DNA from: an uncultured Senegalimassilia sp.
Lineage (GTDB): Bacteria; Actinomycetota; Coriobacteriia; Coriobacteriales; Eggerthellaceae
Assembly (NCBI GenBank): GCA_934661765.1
Contig: CAKUJT010000001.1
Location: 1-64,000 of the forward strand
Reading direction: 5' to 3'
DNA length: 64,000 bases
A model generated the notes under the pieces. It had not been told where the DNA came from, made no database searches, and was given only the letters and a program-made list of their open reading frames with translations. Shown here piece by piece: positions 1 to 8,737 of the stretch. The position numbers and the translations under genes were made by a program. Position 1 is the stretch's first letter. Each line of letters starts with the position of its first letter.

Positions 1-396
1 TCCACCCTGCATCATCCCCAAAACCCGCCAAAACAACTAGGTACGCATATACGAACCATCCCCTGACCAGGGGAAATAATTGTGCAATTACCCCCACCCC
101 CAACCCAGAAATTTGGGCAGACACTTCGGGGACGTAGCACTAACTGTCAGGAATCAGGCACGGAAATAGGAAGAGAAGGAGCAGGAACAAGGGCGAGGAC
201 GCAAAGCGCCCCGCAAGAATCCCCGAGGGATAAAGGGCGTAAACGCAAAAGGGCAGCGAACACATCGAGATGCATCGCTGCCGTCAGAAACCAATTGGAA
301 AAGTATCGAAGGAGATGCGCACACGGAGGGTGCATACGAGGAACGCAGGCTCATCCGCCAAAAACCGGACAGAAAGTCCTACGTCCCCAAAGCGTC
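1..396. other. Window-edge intergenic region, no gene seen
   Basis: I see no supported gene here. Short open frames exist on both strands but none has a plausible ribosome binding site or recognisable protein. The region lies downstream of the minus-strand nitroreductase gene, so it could hold its 3' untranslated sequence and the end of a gene outside the window. No convincing terminator hairpin was found. Confidence 0.5.
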
Positions 397-1131
397 TTAC
401 GCCCACTCGAATGCGGTGCCGGCGCCTAGCTCGAAGTGGTACTTCACGATGCCGATGTCCACACCGCTGAATGCGCCGCCGTTTTCGGTAATGGAAACCT
501 TGTTGCCCGCGCCGGCGATTCGGAAGCATTGCTTGTTGAGCGCCGTCGGAGCGAGAAGCGCCGCCTGCACGCCGTCCGAAAACCACTGCGGCGCGGCACC
601 TTCGTACGAGCCGACCTCGGGCGCCGTCTTGCTTTTGTGCGCAACGCCCGATGTGGCACCGAAGCCCACGGCGACGATGCCGATGACCTTCTTCCCCGGC
701 ACAGCCTGCTCGACGTTTTTGCGGCTGAACGTGCCGCCGATCCACCACGTGTTCAGCCCGAGCGTCTGCGCAAAAAGCATCAAGTCGGCGCTTGCGTAGC
801 CGAGATCCTCGTCAAGCCCGGGTCTGTCGCTGCCGGCCAGCACGAAATAGTTGCGCACGCCTTTAGCGAAGAACAATTTGAGCGCGCCGGGCAACGCCGA
901 TTCGTCGCCCACCTTCAGCGAGATGGCCAACCCGAAGCGCTCGTTGTTTGCGCGAACGCGGTCATTGAGCTGCGATATCAGCTCAGCCGAAAGCGGCTCC
1001 GACGTGAACTTCCGCACAGTATGGCGCTGCCGCATAGCCTGCTTCAGGTCCATGGCGTTGTCCGTGGTGGTATCCGCAACGCCGCCCATAGCGACACCCG
1101 AGGCGGTGCCAATAGCGCTATCCGTATCCAT
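397..1131 (-). CDS. Nitroreductase family protein
   Basis: This 244-aa protein belongs to the FMN-dependent nitroreductase family, which reduces nitroaromatics, quinones or similar acceptors with NAD(P)H. The family N-terminal signature RHTVRKF (the RRSxRxF-type phosphate-binding stretch) is present near residue 37, and the C-terminal half carries the small hydrophobic and Gly-rich segments usual for the fold. The frame is open further upstream (to 1182). I chose the ATG at 1131 because AAAGGA lies about 8 nt before it. Another ATG at 1053, just before the conserved core, is possible and would remove an Ala/Thr-rich stretch unlike the family. The gene stands alone, divergent from the lipoprotein gene. 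The substrate cannot be told from sequence. Confidence 0.85.
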   Translation of the reverse strand: MDTDSAIGTASGVAMGGVADTTTDNAMDLKQAMRQRHTVRKFTSEPLSAELISQLNDRVRANNERFGLAISLKVGDESALPGALKLFFAKGVRNYFVLAGSDRPGLDEDLGYASADLMLFAQTLGLNTWWIGGTFSRKNVEQAVPGKKVIGIVAVGFGATSGVAHKSKTAPEVGSYEGAAPQWFSDGVQAALLAPTALNKQCFRIAGAGNKVSITENGGAFSGVDIGIVKYHFELGAGTAFEWA

Positions 1132-1575
1132 AGCGAAGTCCTTTCGCGCGCTTCCATCAAGCGATATCGAGAACGCGCCCATTGTACAACCGAGCTAACC
1201 CCGCTGCGAGAACCGAAGCCCGGGAACGTTTTCGGCGTTTCGTGTCACAGATTGCGTCAAAAGCTTCCCTAGTTCGGAGAAGGCAAGCGGAAGCCAAAGC
1301 ACGCAAAGCAGCCGGTGAAAGACACGCAGGGCCTCGCAGGGCAGGGGCATACGGTCGGGCGGCGGCGTTGATGCCCCCTACGCCCGCGCGCAACGACGGC
1401 CCGCGTCTTCGCCACCTGCCCCCAACACGCCGAAATACGCTCGCATGTTTTCACTGATATTTGCATTATCCCTGGTCATCTGCCGAATCGCGTAACCCTG
1501 CCGAACTGGCTCGCGTGCGTGGGCGAACGTATACTCGATACACGGGGAATTAAAGGCGAAGGAGGCGAACGGACG
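1132..1575. other. Divergent intergenic region
   Basis: About 440 nt separate the divergent nitroreductase and lipoprotein genes. It must contain promoters for both, but I could not pick a convincing -35/-10 pair. Small GC-rich self-complementary stretches occur near 1330-1350. No coding sequence is supported. Confidence 0.4.
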
Positions 1576-2445
1576 ATGCGGAATCTTCAGGTGCGAACGG
1601 AATCGCGTTGGGCTGCGCAGACGAGCCCCCATTTCCCTGCGCGATTCTCGTGCCCGCGCGGATCCATCTCGCACATCACCGCGATCGTCGCGCTCGCCCT
1701 TGCCTGCTCGCTGCTCGCTTTTGCCGGTTGCGCAGCTCAAACCGCCAACGACGAGGGCATCGGCGACCTCCCTTCCACGCCCTATTCGCAAAGCGCGGAC
1801 GCGCCGGACCAACCTCCCTCCTCTCCCTCAGGCGCGTCCTCCTTTGCAGCGAGCCTCCCCGACGCAGATCAGACGGCTGCGCAAACCGCGCAGCCGCTGA
1901 CCATCGAGAAGTCGGGTTGGTGGGCGAAGGACGGCTATGTTCATTACGGCCTCATGGTGCAAAACCCCAATGATTGCGCAGCGGCGAACGCCACCGTGCG
2001 CGCGACGCTGTTCGACGGCGAAGGCAACGAGCTGGGTTCGTACGACAGCGTTCTAGCGCTGGTGGGCGCCGGGGAAACCGTTGGGTTCACAGGCGAAGCG
2101 GGCGACGGGCTGGTCCCCGCACGCGTCGAGTTCACAATCGACCCCGATTCCGTCACCTGGAAAGACGGTGCGGCGGCTACTGCCCCATACGTCGTGAAAA
2201 GCTTCGATGAGCAGGATAAACTTTACTTCCGATATGAGATCGACGGCAACATCGTCAACAATACCGACAGCTACGGGTCGGGTGCGAACCTGCACGTGCT
2301 GCTGTTTGACGAAACGGGCAACATCGTAGCCGGCTATACGGGGTCGGCGTACCGCATCAAGGCATGTCAGACGAAGAGCTTCCTGGTCACGCTGCATTCT
2401 GCGCCCGACCACGCCTCGACCGAGGTCTACGCGCAACCGACGTAA
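1576..2445 (+). CDS. Exported lipoprotein of unknown function
   Basis: This 289-aa protein has a long basic N-region, a hydrophobic segment and the lipobox LLAFAGC, so it should be lipidated on the outer face of the membrane. A Ser/Pro/Ala-rich linker follows. The C-terminal 170 residues hold two similar beta-rich units, starting around WWAKDGYVHYGLMVQN and YFRYEIDGNIVNN, that resemble FxLYD-type extracellular beta-sandwich domains. The start at 1576 is preceded by GGAGG about 10 nt upstream; an in-frame start at 1519 lacks this. The gene is about 100 nt upstream of the Fe-S protein gene on the same strand and may be co-transcribed. I do not recognise a specific function. Confidence 0.7.
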   Translation: MRNLQVRTESRWAAQTSPHFPARFSCPRGSISHITAIVALALACSLLAFAGCAAQTANDEGIGDLPSTPYSQSADAPDQPPSSPSGASSFAASLPDADQTAAQTAQPLTIEKSGWWAKDGYVHYGLMVQNPNDCAAANATVRATLFDGEGNELGSYDSVLALVGAGETVGFTGEAGDGLVPARVEFTIDPDSVTWKDGAAATAPYVVKSFDEQDKLYFRYEIDGNIVNNTDSYGSGANLHVLLFDETGNIVAGYTGSAYRIKACQTKSFLVTLHSAPDHASTEVYAQPT

Positions 2446-2543
2446 CCCAGGCCGAGCGAGCCGAATCGAGTTGGTCGGCACCGTAACACAAACCCATACA
2501 AGCACGCAAAACGGCGGCAAACCAAGGATGAGGGGAATGCGAC

Positions 2544-3851
2544 ATGCCGAGCACGCAAACCTATATCGAGCTGTTCGAACGCTTACGCAGCGTTCACCTG
2601 CACGTCGACGCGCGGCGATGCCTTGCCGTGCGCAACCGCAACACCACCTGCAATCGCTGCGCGAACGTCTGCCCGTCGGGGTGCATCACCGTAACCAGGC
2701 GCACGTCGGCAAACGAAGCGTCGGAACCGGACGAGGCAAAACCCGCCGAAAACGGCAGGTCCGCTGAGGCCGCGACGCTTGCGATCGACCCCGAACGCTG
2801 CATCGGCTGCGGAACGTGCGCCGCCGCCTGCCCGACCGGGGCCATCGCCCCGCGCAAACCCGATGACCGGTCGCTCGCGCGGCAAGCCGCTACCGCACTG
2901 CGGGCCACTAGGGGCATCGTCACGTTCGCCTGCGAACAGCTCACCGCGCAAGCTCGCAGCAAATTCGACCCGGATACCGTGGTGCCCGTACGCTGCGTAG
3001 GGCGCATCGATGCGAGCCTTCTGGTGCTGATGGCCTCCGCGGGAGCATCAACCATCCGATTGACCTGCGGAAACTGCGACGAATGCGAGTACCGGGCCGG
3101 CAAGGCGGCCGCCGAGCTCGCATGCCAGGATGCCAACGTCATCTTCGAAGCATGGGGCGCCCACGCACGTGCCTCCGTAACGCGCAAGCTTCCGGCGGCA
3201 TGCCGCGCAATCGCCGGCCCCGCCTACGACCCCGAGCGACGCGCTTTCCTGCGCACAGCAGGCGATGCCGCGCACGATGCAGTCCACGATGCCGCGGACC
3301 TTGCCATCGATCACGCATTCGAACGCGCAAGCGATACGCAGCGGACCCGCCGCGCCGTCATGGAAACCGGCACGCTTCCGCGTTTTTTGCCCCCGCGACG
3401 GGCGATATTGCTCGACGCGCTCGAACGGCTGGGGCAGCCCGACGACGTGATGCTGAGCACACGCCTGTGGGCGCACGTCATCGTGGACGAGAACCGCTGC
3501 AACGGCTGCGGCATGTGCGCGCGATTCTGCCCCACCGGAGCGCTCACCGTGCGCGACGACGATCGTGCGGAAACGCAAATCAGCTGGATAAGCAAGCGAA
3601 ACGCGGAGAAGTCCGGCTTTTCCGGCGCCGCATTGGCGCACGCGCCCAGCCTGTGCCTGCAATGCCGCACCTGCGAGCAGCTGTGCCCGCAACACGCCAT
3701 CGAGCTGTCGTGCGAAACGTTCGCCGTCGACATCCCGGCCGGCGCCGTGGATGAACACCCGCTGCGAGACATACACCGCGACAAGGGCGGCCCCGACGCT
3801 ATCCGCAATTCCATGGCGAAGCTGATCGACAGCCCCTACGTTACGGGATAG
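2544..3851 (+). CDS. Polyferredoxin-like Fe-S protein with MvhD-like central domain
   Basis: This 435-aa protein carries four 4Fe-4S motifs, two at each end: Cys26/36/39/43, Cys86/89/92/96, Cys319/322/325/329 and Cys371/374/377/381, mostly CxxCxxCxxxCP. Between them, residues about 124-205 resemble the MvhD/FlpD (hydrogenase delta-subunit) domain, with VRCVGRIDASLL followed by LTCGNCDECEYRAG. That domain passes electrons between flavin-based bifurcating complexes and partner oxidoreductases. No signal peptide is seen, so it is probably cytoplasmic. It is a clear paralogue of the last gene of the adjacent respiratory operon (4705-5919), with the same domain order. The start has GAGGGGA upstream. 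A role as an electron carrier between complexes is inference. Confidence 0.8.
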   Translation: MPSTQTYIELFERLRSVHLHVDARRCLAVRNRNTTCNRCANVCPSGCITVTRRTSANEASEPDEAKPAENGRSAEAATLAIDPERCIGCGTCAAACPTGAIAPRKPDDRSLARQAATALRATRGIVTFACEQLTAQARSKFDPDTVVPVRCVGRIDASLLVLMASAGASTIRLTCGNCDECEYRAGKAAAELACQDANVIFEAWGAHARASVTRKLPAACRAIAGPAYDPERRAFLRTAGDAAHDAVHDAADLAIDHAFERASDTQRTRRAVMETGTLPRFLPPRRAILLDALERLGQPDDVMLSTRLWAHVIVDENRCNGCGMCARFCPTGALTVRDDDRAETQISWISKRNAEKSGFSGAALAHAPSLCLQCRTCEQLCPQHAIELSCETFAVDIPAGAVDEHPLRDIHRDKGGPDAIRNSMAKLIDSPYVTG

Positions 3852-3925
3852 GAACTGCCGCCCGGCACCGAACCGCGCACCACCGCGCATATCCAACGAA
3901 CCGCAAAACCAGCGAAGGAGACATC

Positions 3926-4273
3926 ATGGCAATCAGCAGACGAGAAGCCCTCAAGCACAACATCAGCTACGGAACGGGCACGATTAACCACGGCAACGAC
4001 AGCATCGTCTACGACCGTGCGCTGCGCAAATTCCCGAAAGACGAGACGTTTGCCCAGCTCAAAAGTGCAATCGATGCAGGCGACGCAACCGCAGCCGCAC
4101 CGCTGGCGCAAGCATTCCAGCATCTGTGCGCCACCCTGGCGTTCAGCCAGATGTACGTTGACATGCAGCCGGTCGTGGAAGCCCTTGACGCCGAAGAACT
4201 TCCCGCTGCAGAAGAGCTCGAAGCAGTCGAGATCAGCTATCGCGATATAGCAGATTTTCTGGCAAGTTGTTAA
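3926..4273 (+). CDS. Small Hpt-like protein
   Basis: This 115-aa protein has a strong ribosome binding site (GAAGGAGA) ahead of the ATG. The segment from about residue 80 (AFQHLCATLAFSQMYVDM) resembles the helix of histidine phosphotransfer domains, where HxLKGxxxxLGxxxL is typical and the His is phosphorylated; the motif here is degenerate. The remainder is predicted helical and acidic at the C-terminus. It follows the Fe-S protein gene by 74 nt. No histidine kinase or response regulator with receiver domain lies nearby. The assignment as Hpt-like is by pattern only; it could be another four-helix protein. Confidence 0.6.
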   Translation: MAISRREALKHNISYGTGTINHGNDSIVYDRALRKFPKDETFAQLKSAIDAGDATAAAPLAQAFQHLCATLAFSQMYVDMQPVVEALDAEELPAAEELEAVEISYRDIADFLASC

Positions 4274-4299
4274 CCCCGCAAGCCCAGACGCTTGCGGGG
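4274..4299 (+). terminator. Stem-loop directly after the Hpt-like gene
   Basis: A perfect 9-bp stem (CCCCGCAAG / CTTGCGGGG) with an 8-nt loop starts one base after the stop codon. No T-run follows, so it may stabilise the 3' end rather than terminate alone. Confidence 0.55.
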
Positions 4300-4367
4300 C
4301 GCAATACGAGCGCGTATCATATGGGGTGCGGTGCCCTGACCTACCGGGCAGCATCGTTCATTAGTTT

Positions 4368-4402
4368 ACCCGGCTAGCTTTGGATGGCGCAGCCGGGTTT
4401 TC
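4368..4402 (+). terminator. Intrinsic terminator of the plus-strand genes
   Basis: ACCCGGCT pairs with AGCCGGGT across a 15-nt loop and is followed directly by TTTCT. This is a standard rho-independent terminator for the genes ending at 4273. Confidence 0.65.
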
Positions 4403-4554
4403 TATTGTCAGATGCAGTTCACTTGATCCGGTCGATTCAAAGCACTATCGACGTCAGAAGTGCGCACATGGCGATAATCGTCCGAGCATCCATAGGCCAC
4501 CTCCAATCTTTTGGAGATGCCGCCCGGCAAGCAAAGCACCGCCTAGCAAGATAC

Positions 4555-4586
4555 AAGAAGGCAAGTCAACGATGACTTGCCTTCTT
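4555..4586 (-). terminator. 14-bp perfect hairpin between convergent genes
   Basis: AAGAAGGCAAGTCA (4555-4568) pairs perfectly with 4573-4586 across a four-base loop. It lies about 120 nt past the end of the minus-strand respiratory operon and is the likely transcription stop for it, perhaps bidirectional. The T-rich stem arms supply short T tracts on either strand. The rest of 4300-4704 shows no gene. Confidence 0.55.
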
Positions 4587-4704
4587 ACGTTTCGCCGACC
4601 GATGCTCGGACCGAAAACCGGGATAGTTTTCATTCGCCATCCACGCGCCGTTTTTGCCGCCGCCCCGCAATCTTTAAGTTGCAAAACGCAACCGCTACGA
4701 CTCG

Positions 4705-5919
4705 CTAATAGCTATGCTGCACTTCCCTGCTTTGAATCTGCGGGGTCATTTTGCGAAGGATCTGATCGGGACCTGTGGTCCAAGCCGGATCGGGCATGGG
4801 ATAGCGCTCCGTCTTGCCGTCGGCCAACATGCTCGTAGGCACAACGGTTGAGCTGGCGATCGCCTGAGCAGGGCAGATATCCTGGCACAGCCCGCAATGG
4901 ACGCACTCTGCCGGATAATGCTCCACACCGCCATGGCCATCCTCGCCGACGTACTTCTGCAAAGCCCCCGTAGGGCAGAACACCGCGCACATCTTGCACG
5001 ACCTGCATACGCTCATGTCGATGGACACATGACCCCAAAGCCGCGTGTCAAGATCGGAACGCACGGGGTTTCCGAGGTCGGCCAGCGCATCCAGAAGCGC
5101 ATGCCGGCGCAATGGCACAAAATGCGGCAACGTGCCATCTGCCTGCACATGCGCAGGTTTGCGAAGGGCAGAAGCCGCGTGAACGCCGCCAGTCGCGCGG
5201 GCGGCCGGTTCGGCGGGGTCCGCTGCAGCCACCTTCGCCTCCGAAGCCACTTGCTGGACATCGTATTCGCAGCTCAAACCCCAGGTTTTCAGCAGGCTAT
5301 CCACCGTATCGCGCACCAGCTGAACGCTGGCGAAGCCGTTCTCGCGCGGGCAGCCCTCACATGCGCCGTGCAGCAAACGGATACGCTGCGCGCCATCGGC
5401 GAACAGGCGCATGGCCAGCGACTCCTCCATGCGGCTCAAACATGCAAGCTCGATGGCGCCCGCCGCCGCGCAAGCCGCGGGCGCCTGCTCGAACGCGCGA
5501 TGGCAAGCGAACACGATTTTGCCGCCTTTGCCCACCGCAACGGCTTCGCAAACCTGGCCGCCGCCCGCTTCGCCATCGGCGCGACGACTCGCACCCGCAT
5601 CCGACGCCGCCTTCGAGCTCGCACGCAGCGCCCGATGCGCTGCTGCAAGCAGCTCGCCATCCACGGGGTGCCGCGCCTCGATAGCGCAGGTCGGGCACAC
5701 GGTCGCGCATGTCCCGCACCCTACGCACAACGCCTCGTTCACCGTCAGCGCGCCATCGCGCAGCGAAAGCGCCCCCGACGTGCAGGCTTCGGCGCACCGC
5801 GCGCAGCTCGCGTGCCGATTGCGCACGCGCACGCAACGCTCGGGATGCACCGCAAGCCCATAACCCTCCAAACGCTCAAGGCGGCCCATGGCCACATCGA
5901 CCGTCATAACCTCATCCAT
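4705..5919 (-). CDS. Polyferredoxin-like Fe-S protein, paralogue of the 2544-3851 product
   Basis: This 404-aa protein has two 4Fe-4S motifs near the N-terminus (CARCAEAC and CVGCGTCATVCP), a central stretch with an MvhD-like layout (IVFACHRAFEQ, then IELACLSRMEESLAM and HGACEGCPRENG), and two C-terminal clusters (CRSCKMCAVFCP and CVHCGLCQDICP). It matches the 2544-3851 protein in domain order and length. It is the last gene of the molybdoenzyme operon, so it probably feeds or drains electrons for that enzyme in the cytoplasm. I chose the start at 5919, which has AGGGGG 8 nt upstream, over an open frame to 5973. The gene is about 170 nt from the NapH-like gene. Confidence 0.8.
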   Translation of the reverse strand: MDEVMTVDVAMGRLERLEGYGLAVHPERCVRVRNRHASCARCAEACTSGALSLRDGALTVNEALCVGCGTCATVCPTCAIEARHPVDGELLAAAHRALRASSKAASDAGASRRADGEAGGGQVCEAVAVGKGGKIVFACHRAFEQAPAACAAAGAIELACLSRMEESLAMRLFADGAQRIRLLHGACEGCPRENGFASVQLVRDTVDSLLKTWGLSCEYDVQQVASEAKVAAADPAEPAARATGGVHAASALRKPAHVQADGTLPHFVPLRRHALLDALADLGNPVRSDLDTRLWGHVSIDMSVCRSCKMCAVFCPTGALQKYVGEDGHGGVEHYPAECVHCGLCQDICPAQAIASSTVVPTSMLADGKTERYPMPDPAWTTGPDQILRKMTPQIQSREVQHSY

Positions 5920-6089
5920 CTCAAACCCCCTCACATCCGCAAAACCGCAGTGCGGCGACGCGGCAATGCCCACCTGCTAAACTCGCAACCAGGCCTCAAG
6001 CCAGACCCGCGCACCGCCGCAAACCCAAATGAGCCGTTGGGCGTGCCGAACCTTGGCACTCATCCGCAAAACCAACGCACTACCAGGCG

Positions 6090-7025
6090 CTACTCCTTCT
6101 CCTCACCACTCTGCTCAACGCCGCCGTCCACGGGTACGGGCGCGTCGTGCGACCCATCGGCCTTCGGCAGCACCGGGAAGGAGATCGCCTTCGCCGGGCA
6201 CGCGTCCGCGCACTCGCGGCATTTCGTGCAGTTGCCCAACGCCTCCTCGGACAGCTGCGGCCGGCGCACATCAAGATGCTCGGGGCAGGCCTTCGAGCAG
6301 GCGAAGCACCCGATGCCCTTGCTCGAGAACAGGCAGGTGGCGTCATCGACGTGCGGTCGCAAGGTGCGATTCGCACCCGAAACAAGCGAGATCAGAGCGC
6401 CAAGCGGGCAGAACTTCCCGCACCACTTGCGCAGAAACACCACCTCGATGAGCAGCACGAGCGGCACGACCACAACCGCCCACGTCACGTCGCCGAACGC
6501 GAACAAGCGCATGATCAACAGCACCGTGGCGAACGTCAAACCCACCGGGCAGATCAGGCAAAACACCGGGAACCCGAAGATAGCCGCCGACGCCAGCGCG
6601 CCCAGCAACACGCCGAAACGCGAGTCGAACCGCACGCGACGAACCTTGCCCGCAGGCTTGTCCACCGTCGGCTCGCAGGCCGAAGCCCCCTGCACAACCT
6701 GCACGTCAACCTTGCGCTTGCGCCGGCGCACGCCCGGGATCAGGCGTTGCAGCGTGGGCATGGGGCAGATCCACGCGCAGAACACGCGGCCGAACACCAC
6801 GATCAGCACCAAGATCACCACGAACGATATAAACGCGCGCGGCACGAACGTCTTGCCTGCGACCAGGCTCTCCAGATACCCCAACGGGCACAACACCGAG
6901 AAGGCGTCCCAGCCGAACCCGCTCAAATTGCCGATACCCCATGCGGTGAAATACCCGATGGCCACCAGCACCAGCACCGCGAACGTCACGATCGTGCGCA
7001 GCGTCCGCGCCTTCATCTTCTTCAT
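6090..7025 (-). CDS. NapH-like membrane-anchored 4Fe-4S protein
   Basis: This 311-aa integral membrane protein has about four transmembrane helices, with the family motifs CPLGYLE near residue 46, FCAWICPMP near 82, CLICPVG and KWCGKFCPLG. Two C-terminal 4Fe-4S motifs (CFACSKACPE and CTKCRECADACP) follow. NapH/MauN/CcoG-type proteins pass quinol-derived electrons across the membrane to periplasmic reductases, usually with NapG. The NapG-like gene ends 7 nt upstream, so the pair is translated from one message. AAAGG lies ahead of the start. A function in quinol oxidation for this operon is inferred from the family. Confidence 0.85.
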   Translation of the reverse strand: MKKMKARTLRTIVTFAVLVLVAIGYFTAWGIGNLSGFGWDAFSVLCPLGYLESLVAGKTFVPRAFISFVVILVLIVVFGRVFCAWICPMPTLQRLIPGVRRRKRKVDVQVVQGASACEPTVDKPAGKVRRVRFDSRFGVLLGALASAAIFGFPVFCLICPVGLTFATVLLIMRLFAFGDVTWAVVVVPLVLLIEVVFLRKWCGKFCPLGALISLVSGANRTLRPHVDDATCLFSSKGIGCFACSKACPEHLDVRRPQLSEEALGNCTKCRECADACPAKAISFPVLPKADGSHDAPVPVDGGVEQSGEEKE

Positions 7026-7031
7026 GACGTC

Positions 7032-7877
7032 CTACCTTTCCAGCTGCTGGACGGTGATGGCGCGCGCCGTCATGTGCTTGTTGTTCTCGTCTTGGCCGAT
7101 CGACGTGCTCTCGAGGCTCACGCACGCCTGCTCGCAGGCGCCGCAGCCGTTGCACAGCCGCTCGTCCACCACCGGTCGGTTGTTGCCATCGAACGAGATC
7201 GCGCCGAGCGGGCACGCGTTCAGGCAGATGGTGCAGCCTTTCAGGCGCCATGCCAGGCACCAATCGCGATTGATGACGGCCGTTCCCAGGCGCATGTTGT
7301 CGAAGGTGGAGCCCTCGGACGGCGTCAGCGCGCCGGTGGGGCACACCTGGGCGCATCGCGGAGTGCCGCCGTTGGCCTCGTTGCAGTGGTCGCACCAGCC
7401 CGCCAGGCTTCCCAGCTGGGCTTTCGATCGCGAAAAATCCAGTCGCGGCGTGCGGACGCCCACGATGCCGTCCTCGATGTGCGCGGGCGCGATCACGCCC
7501 GTCGGGCACACCTCCATGCACTTCCCGCAACGCACGCACATGCCGAGCAGGCGATCTTCGTCCTGGCCTCCGGGCGGGCGGCACAGCGCCGTCTCGGGCG
7601 CGAACTTGACCAACCCCAATGCCAGCATGGCGGCACCGCCGGCGCTGCCGAGCACGAACCCGCGACGGCTCATACCGCCCGCAACGGGCGCGCCCTGTGC
7701 GGAATGGGCGCCTTCCTCATCGCACGCTCCATCCGCGGTATGCGGACCTTCCGCAAAACGCGTATCCTCCGCAGCGTTCGCTTCGCACGCATCGCACACG
7801 CCACCCGCATCCTCCGCAGCCTTCGCGCCATCAGCAGCCTGAACCTCGCGAACGCCGTCGACATCCTGCGCAGCCAT
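7032..7877 (-). CDS. NapG-like exported 4Fe-4S ferredoxin
   Basis: This 281-aa protein carries four 4Fe-4S clusters: CVRCGKCMEVCP, CDHCNEANGGTPRCAQVCP, the motif beginning CTICLNACP, and CNGCGACEQAC. A twin-arginine signal, MSRRGFVLGSAGG, sits unusually far from the chosen start, after about 68 Ala/Glu/Asp-rich residues with AEDA/ADGA-like repeats. Translation might instead begin at that internal Met (7673), though no good ribosome binding site precedes it. The chosen ATG (7877) follows the stop of the TorD-like gene by 2 nt with AGGTGG upstream. It is the usual partner of NapH, carrying electrons to the exported molybdoenzyme. Confidence 0.8.
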   Translation of the reverse strand: MAAQDVDGVREVQAADGAKAAEDAGGVCDACEANAAEDTRFAEGPHTADGACDEEGAHSAQGAPVAGGMSRRGFVLGSAGGAAMLALGLVKFAPETALCRPPGGQDEDRLLGMCVRCGKCMEVCPTGVIAPAHIEDGIVGVRTPRLDFSRSKAQLGSLAGWCDHCNEANGGTPRCAQVCPTGALTPSEGSTFDNMRLGTAVINRDWCLAWRLKGCTICLNACPLGAISFDGNNRPVVDERLCNGCGACEQACVSLESTSIGQDENNKHMTARAITVQQLER

Positions 7878-7879
7878 GA

Positions 7880-8641
7880 TCACGCCACCTGGCTCGAGGG
7901 ATCGGCCGGGGCCGTTTCGCCCGCATCCGCATCCGCGACCGGCCTGTCGCCGTGCAGCTGGGCCTCCACGTCAAGCTCCTCGGCCAGCACCTCGTCCAAA
8001 AACGCCTTGTCCTCGGTCAGGAAGCCGCGGGTCAGATGCGCCAGACCGCGATACAGGTCGGTTTGCGCGAACTTCAGCATCTCGTCGGTGAGGAAGCCAA
8101 CCCATCCGAGCAGGTGGTCGTCGAGGAAATGATGCTGCGCCATCAACGTCGACGCCGCCTTCGTCATATCCCCGGCCGCACACGCTGCAGCGGCGCGCTC
8201 GCTCATGACCTGCATATACTCAAGCTCGCAGGCGATATGGTCCTCGCCGGAGCGCCAACGGGAGCTGCTCTCCAGCCCTGCGGCGCGATACACCGCCAGC
8301 ACCTCATCGCGCGCATCCTGCATGACCAATCGCTCGGCCGACGTGTGGACGCTCTCGTTGGGATACGCCGCCGCATGGCCCGTGGTGTTCGAGCCGATGA
8401 ACACGCGCAGGTAATCGCGCGCGGCATCCTCGAGCGTGCGCTCCCACACGTGGCTCAAAAACGAATGCAGCAGCTTGTAGCCCGCATCGACATCGGCGTT
8501 TCCAGTGTTCACCGGGCAGCGCATCTGGCGAAGCTTCGCCAGGTAATCCGCATCGAGCTCGCTGCGGTACAACCGCGCCAGCATGCTGTACGTGGCCGCC
8601 CTGCTGTCCAGAACCGCCGCAACCGTCATGTCCTTAGCCAT
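7880..8641 (-). CDS. TorD/DmsD family molybdoenzyme chaperone
   Basis: This 253-aa all-helical cytoplasmic protein matches the TorD family, which binds the Tat signal of molybdoenzymes, helps insert the cofactor and delays export until folding is done. Family marks include LARLYRSELDADYLAKLR at the N-terminus, the YLRVFIG plus YPNESVH segment near the centre, and DHIACELEYMQVMSERA, the conserved D/E-rich helix. The start at 8641 has AGGGGG 8 nt upstream; the frame is open to 8695. The client is presumably the catalytic subunit encoded at 11435-14446. An acidic Ala/Asp-rich tail of about 20 residues is unlike the family core. Confidence 0.85.
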   Translation of the reverse strand: MAKDMTVAAVLDSRAATYSMLARLYRSELDADYLAKLRQMRCPVNTGNADVDAGYKLLHSFLSHVWERTLEDAARDYLRVFIGSNTTGHAAAYPNESVHTSAERLVMQDARDEVLAVYRAAGLESSSRWRSGEDHIACELEYMQVMSERAAAACAAGDMTKAASTLMAQHHFLDDHLLGWVGFLTDEMLKFAQTDLYRGLAHLTRGFLTEDKAFLDEVLAEELDVEAQLHGDRPVADADAGETAPADPSSQVA

Positions 8642-8737
8642 CTGAAACCCCCTATCAAGCGCGAAAACGCGCCTCTCGTCCTTGCGAAGCGGCATCGGCG
8701 ACGTCGTCGCGCGCCCCTTGGCCGCTTGCGCGATCCC

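Noticed and set aside
4897..8132. Long plus-strand frames (981 and 661 codons) opposite the NapGH-like region
   Set aside because: Antisense shadows of well-supported Fe-S protein genes on the minus strand; composition is Arg/Ala/His-biased and non-protein-like.
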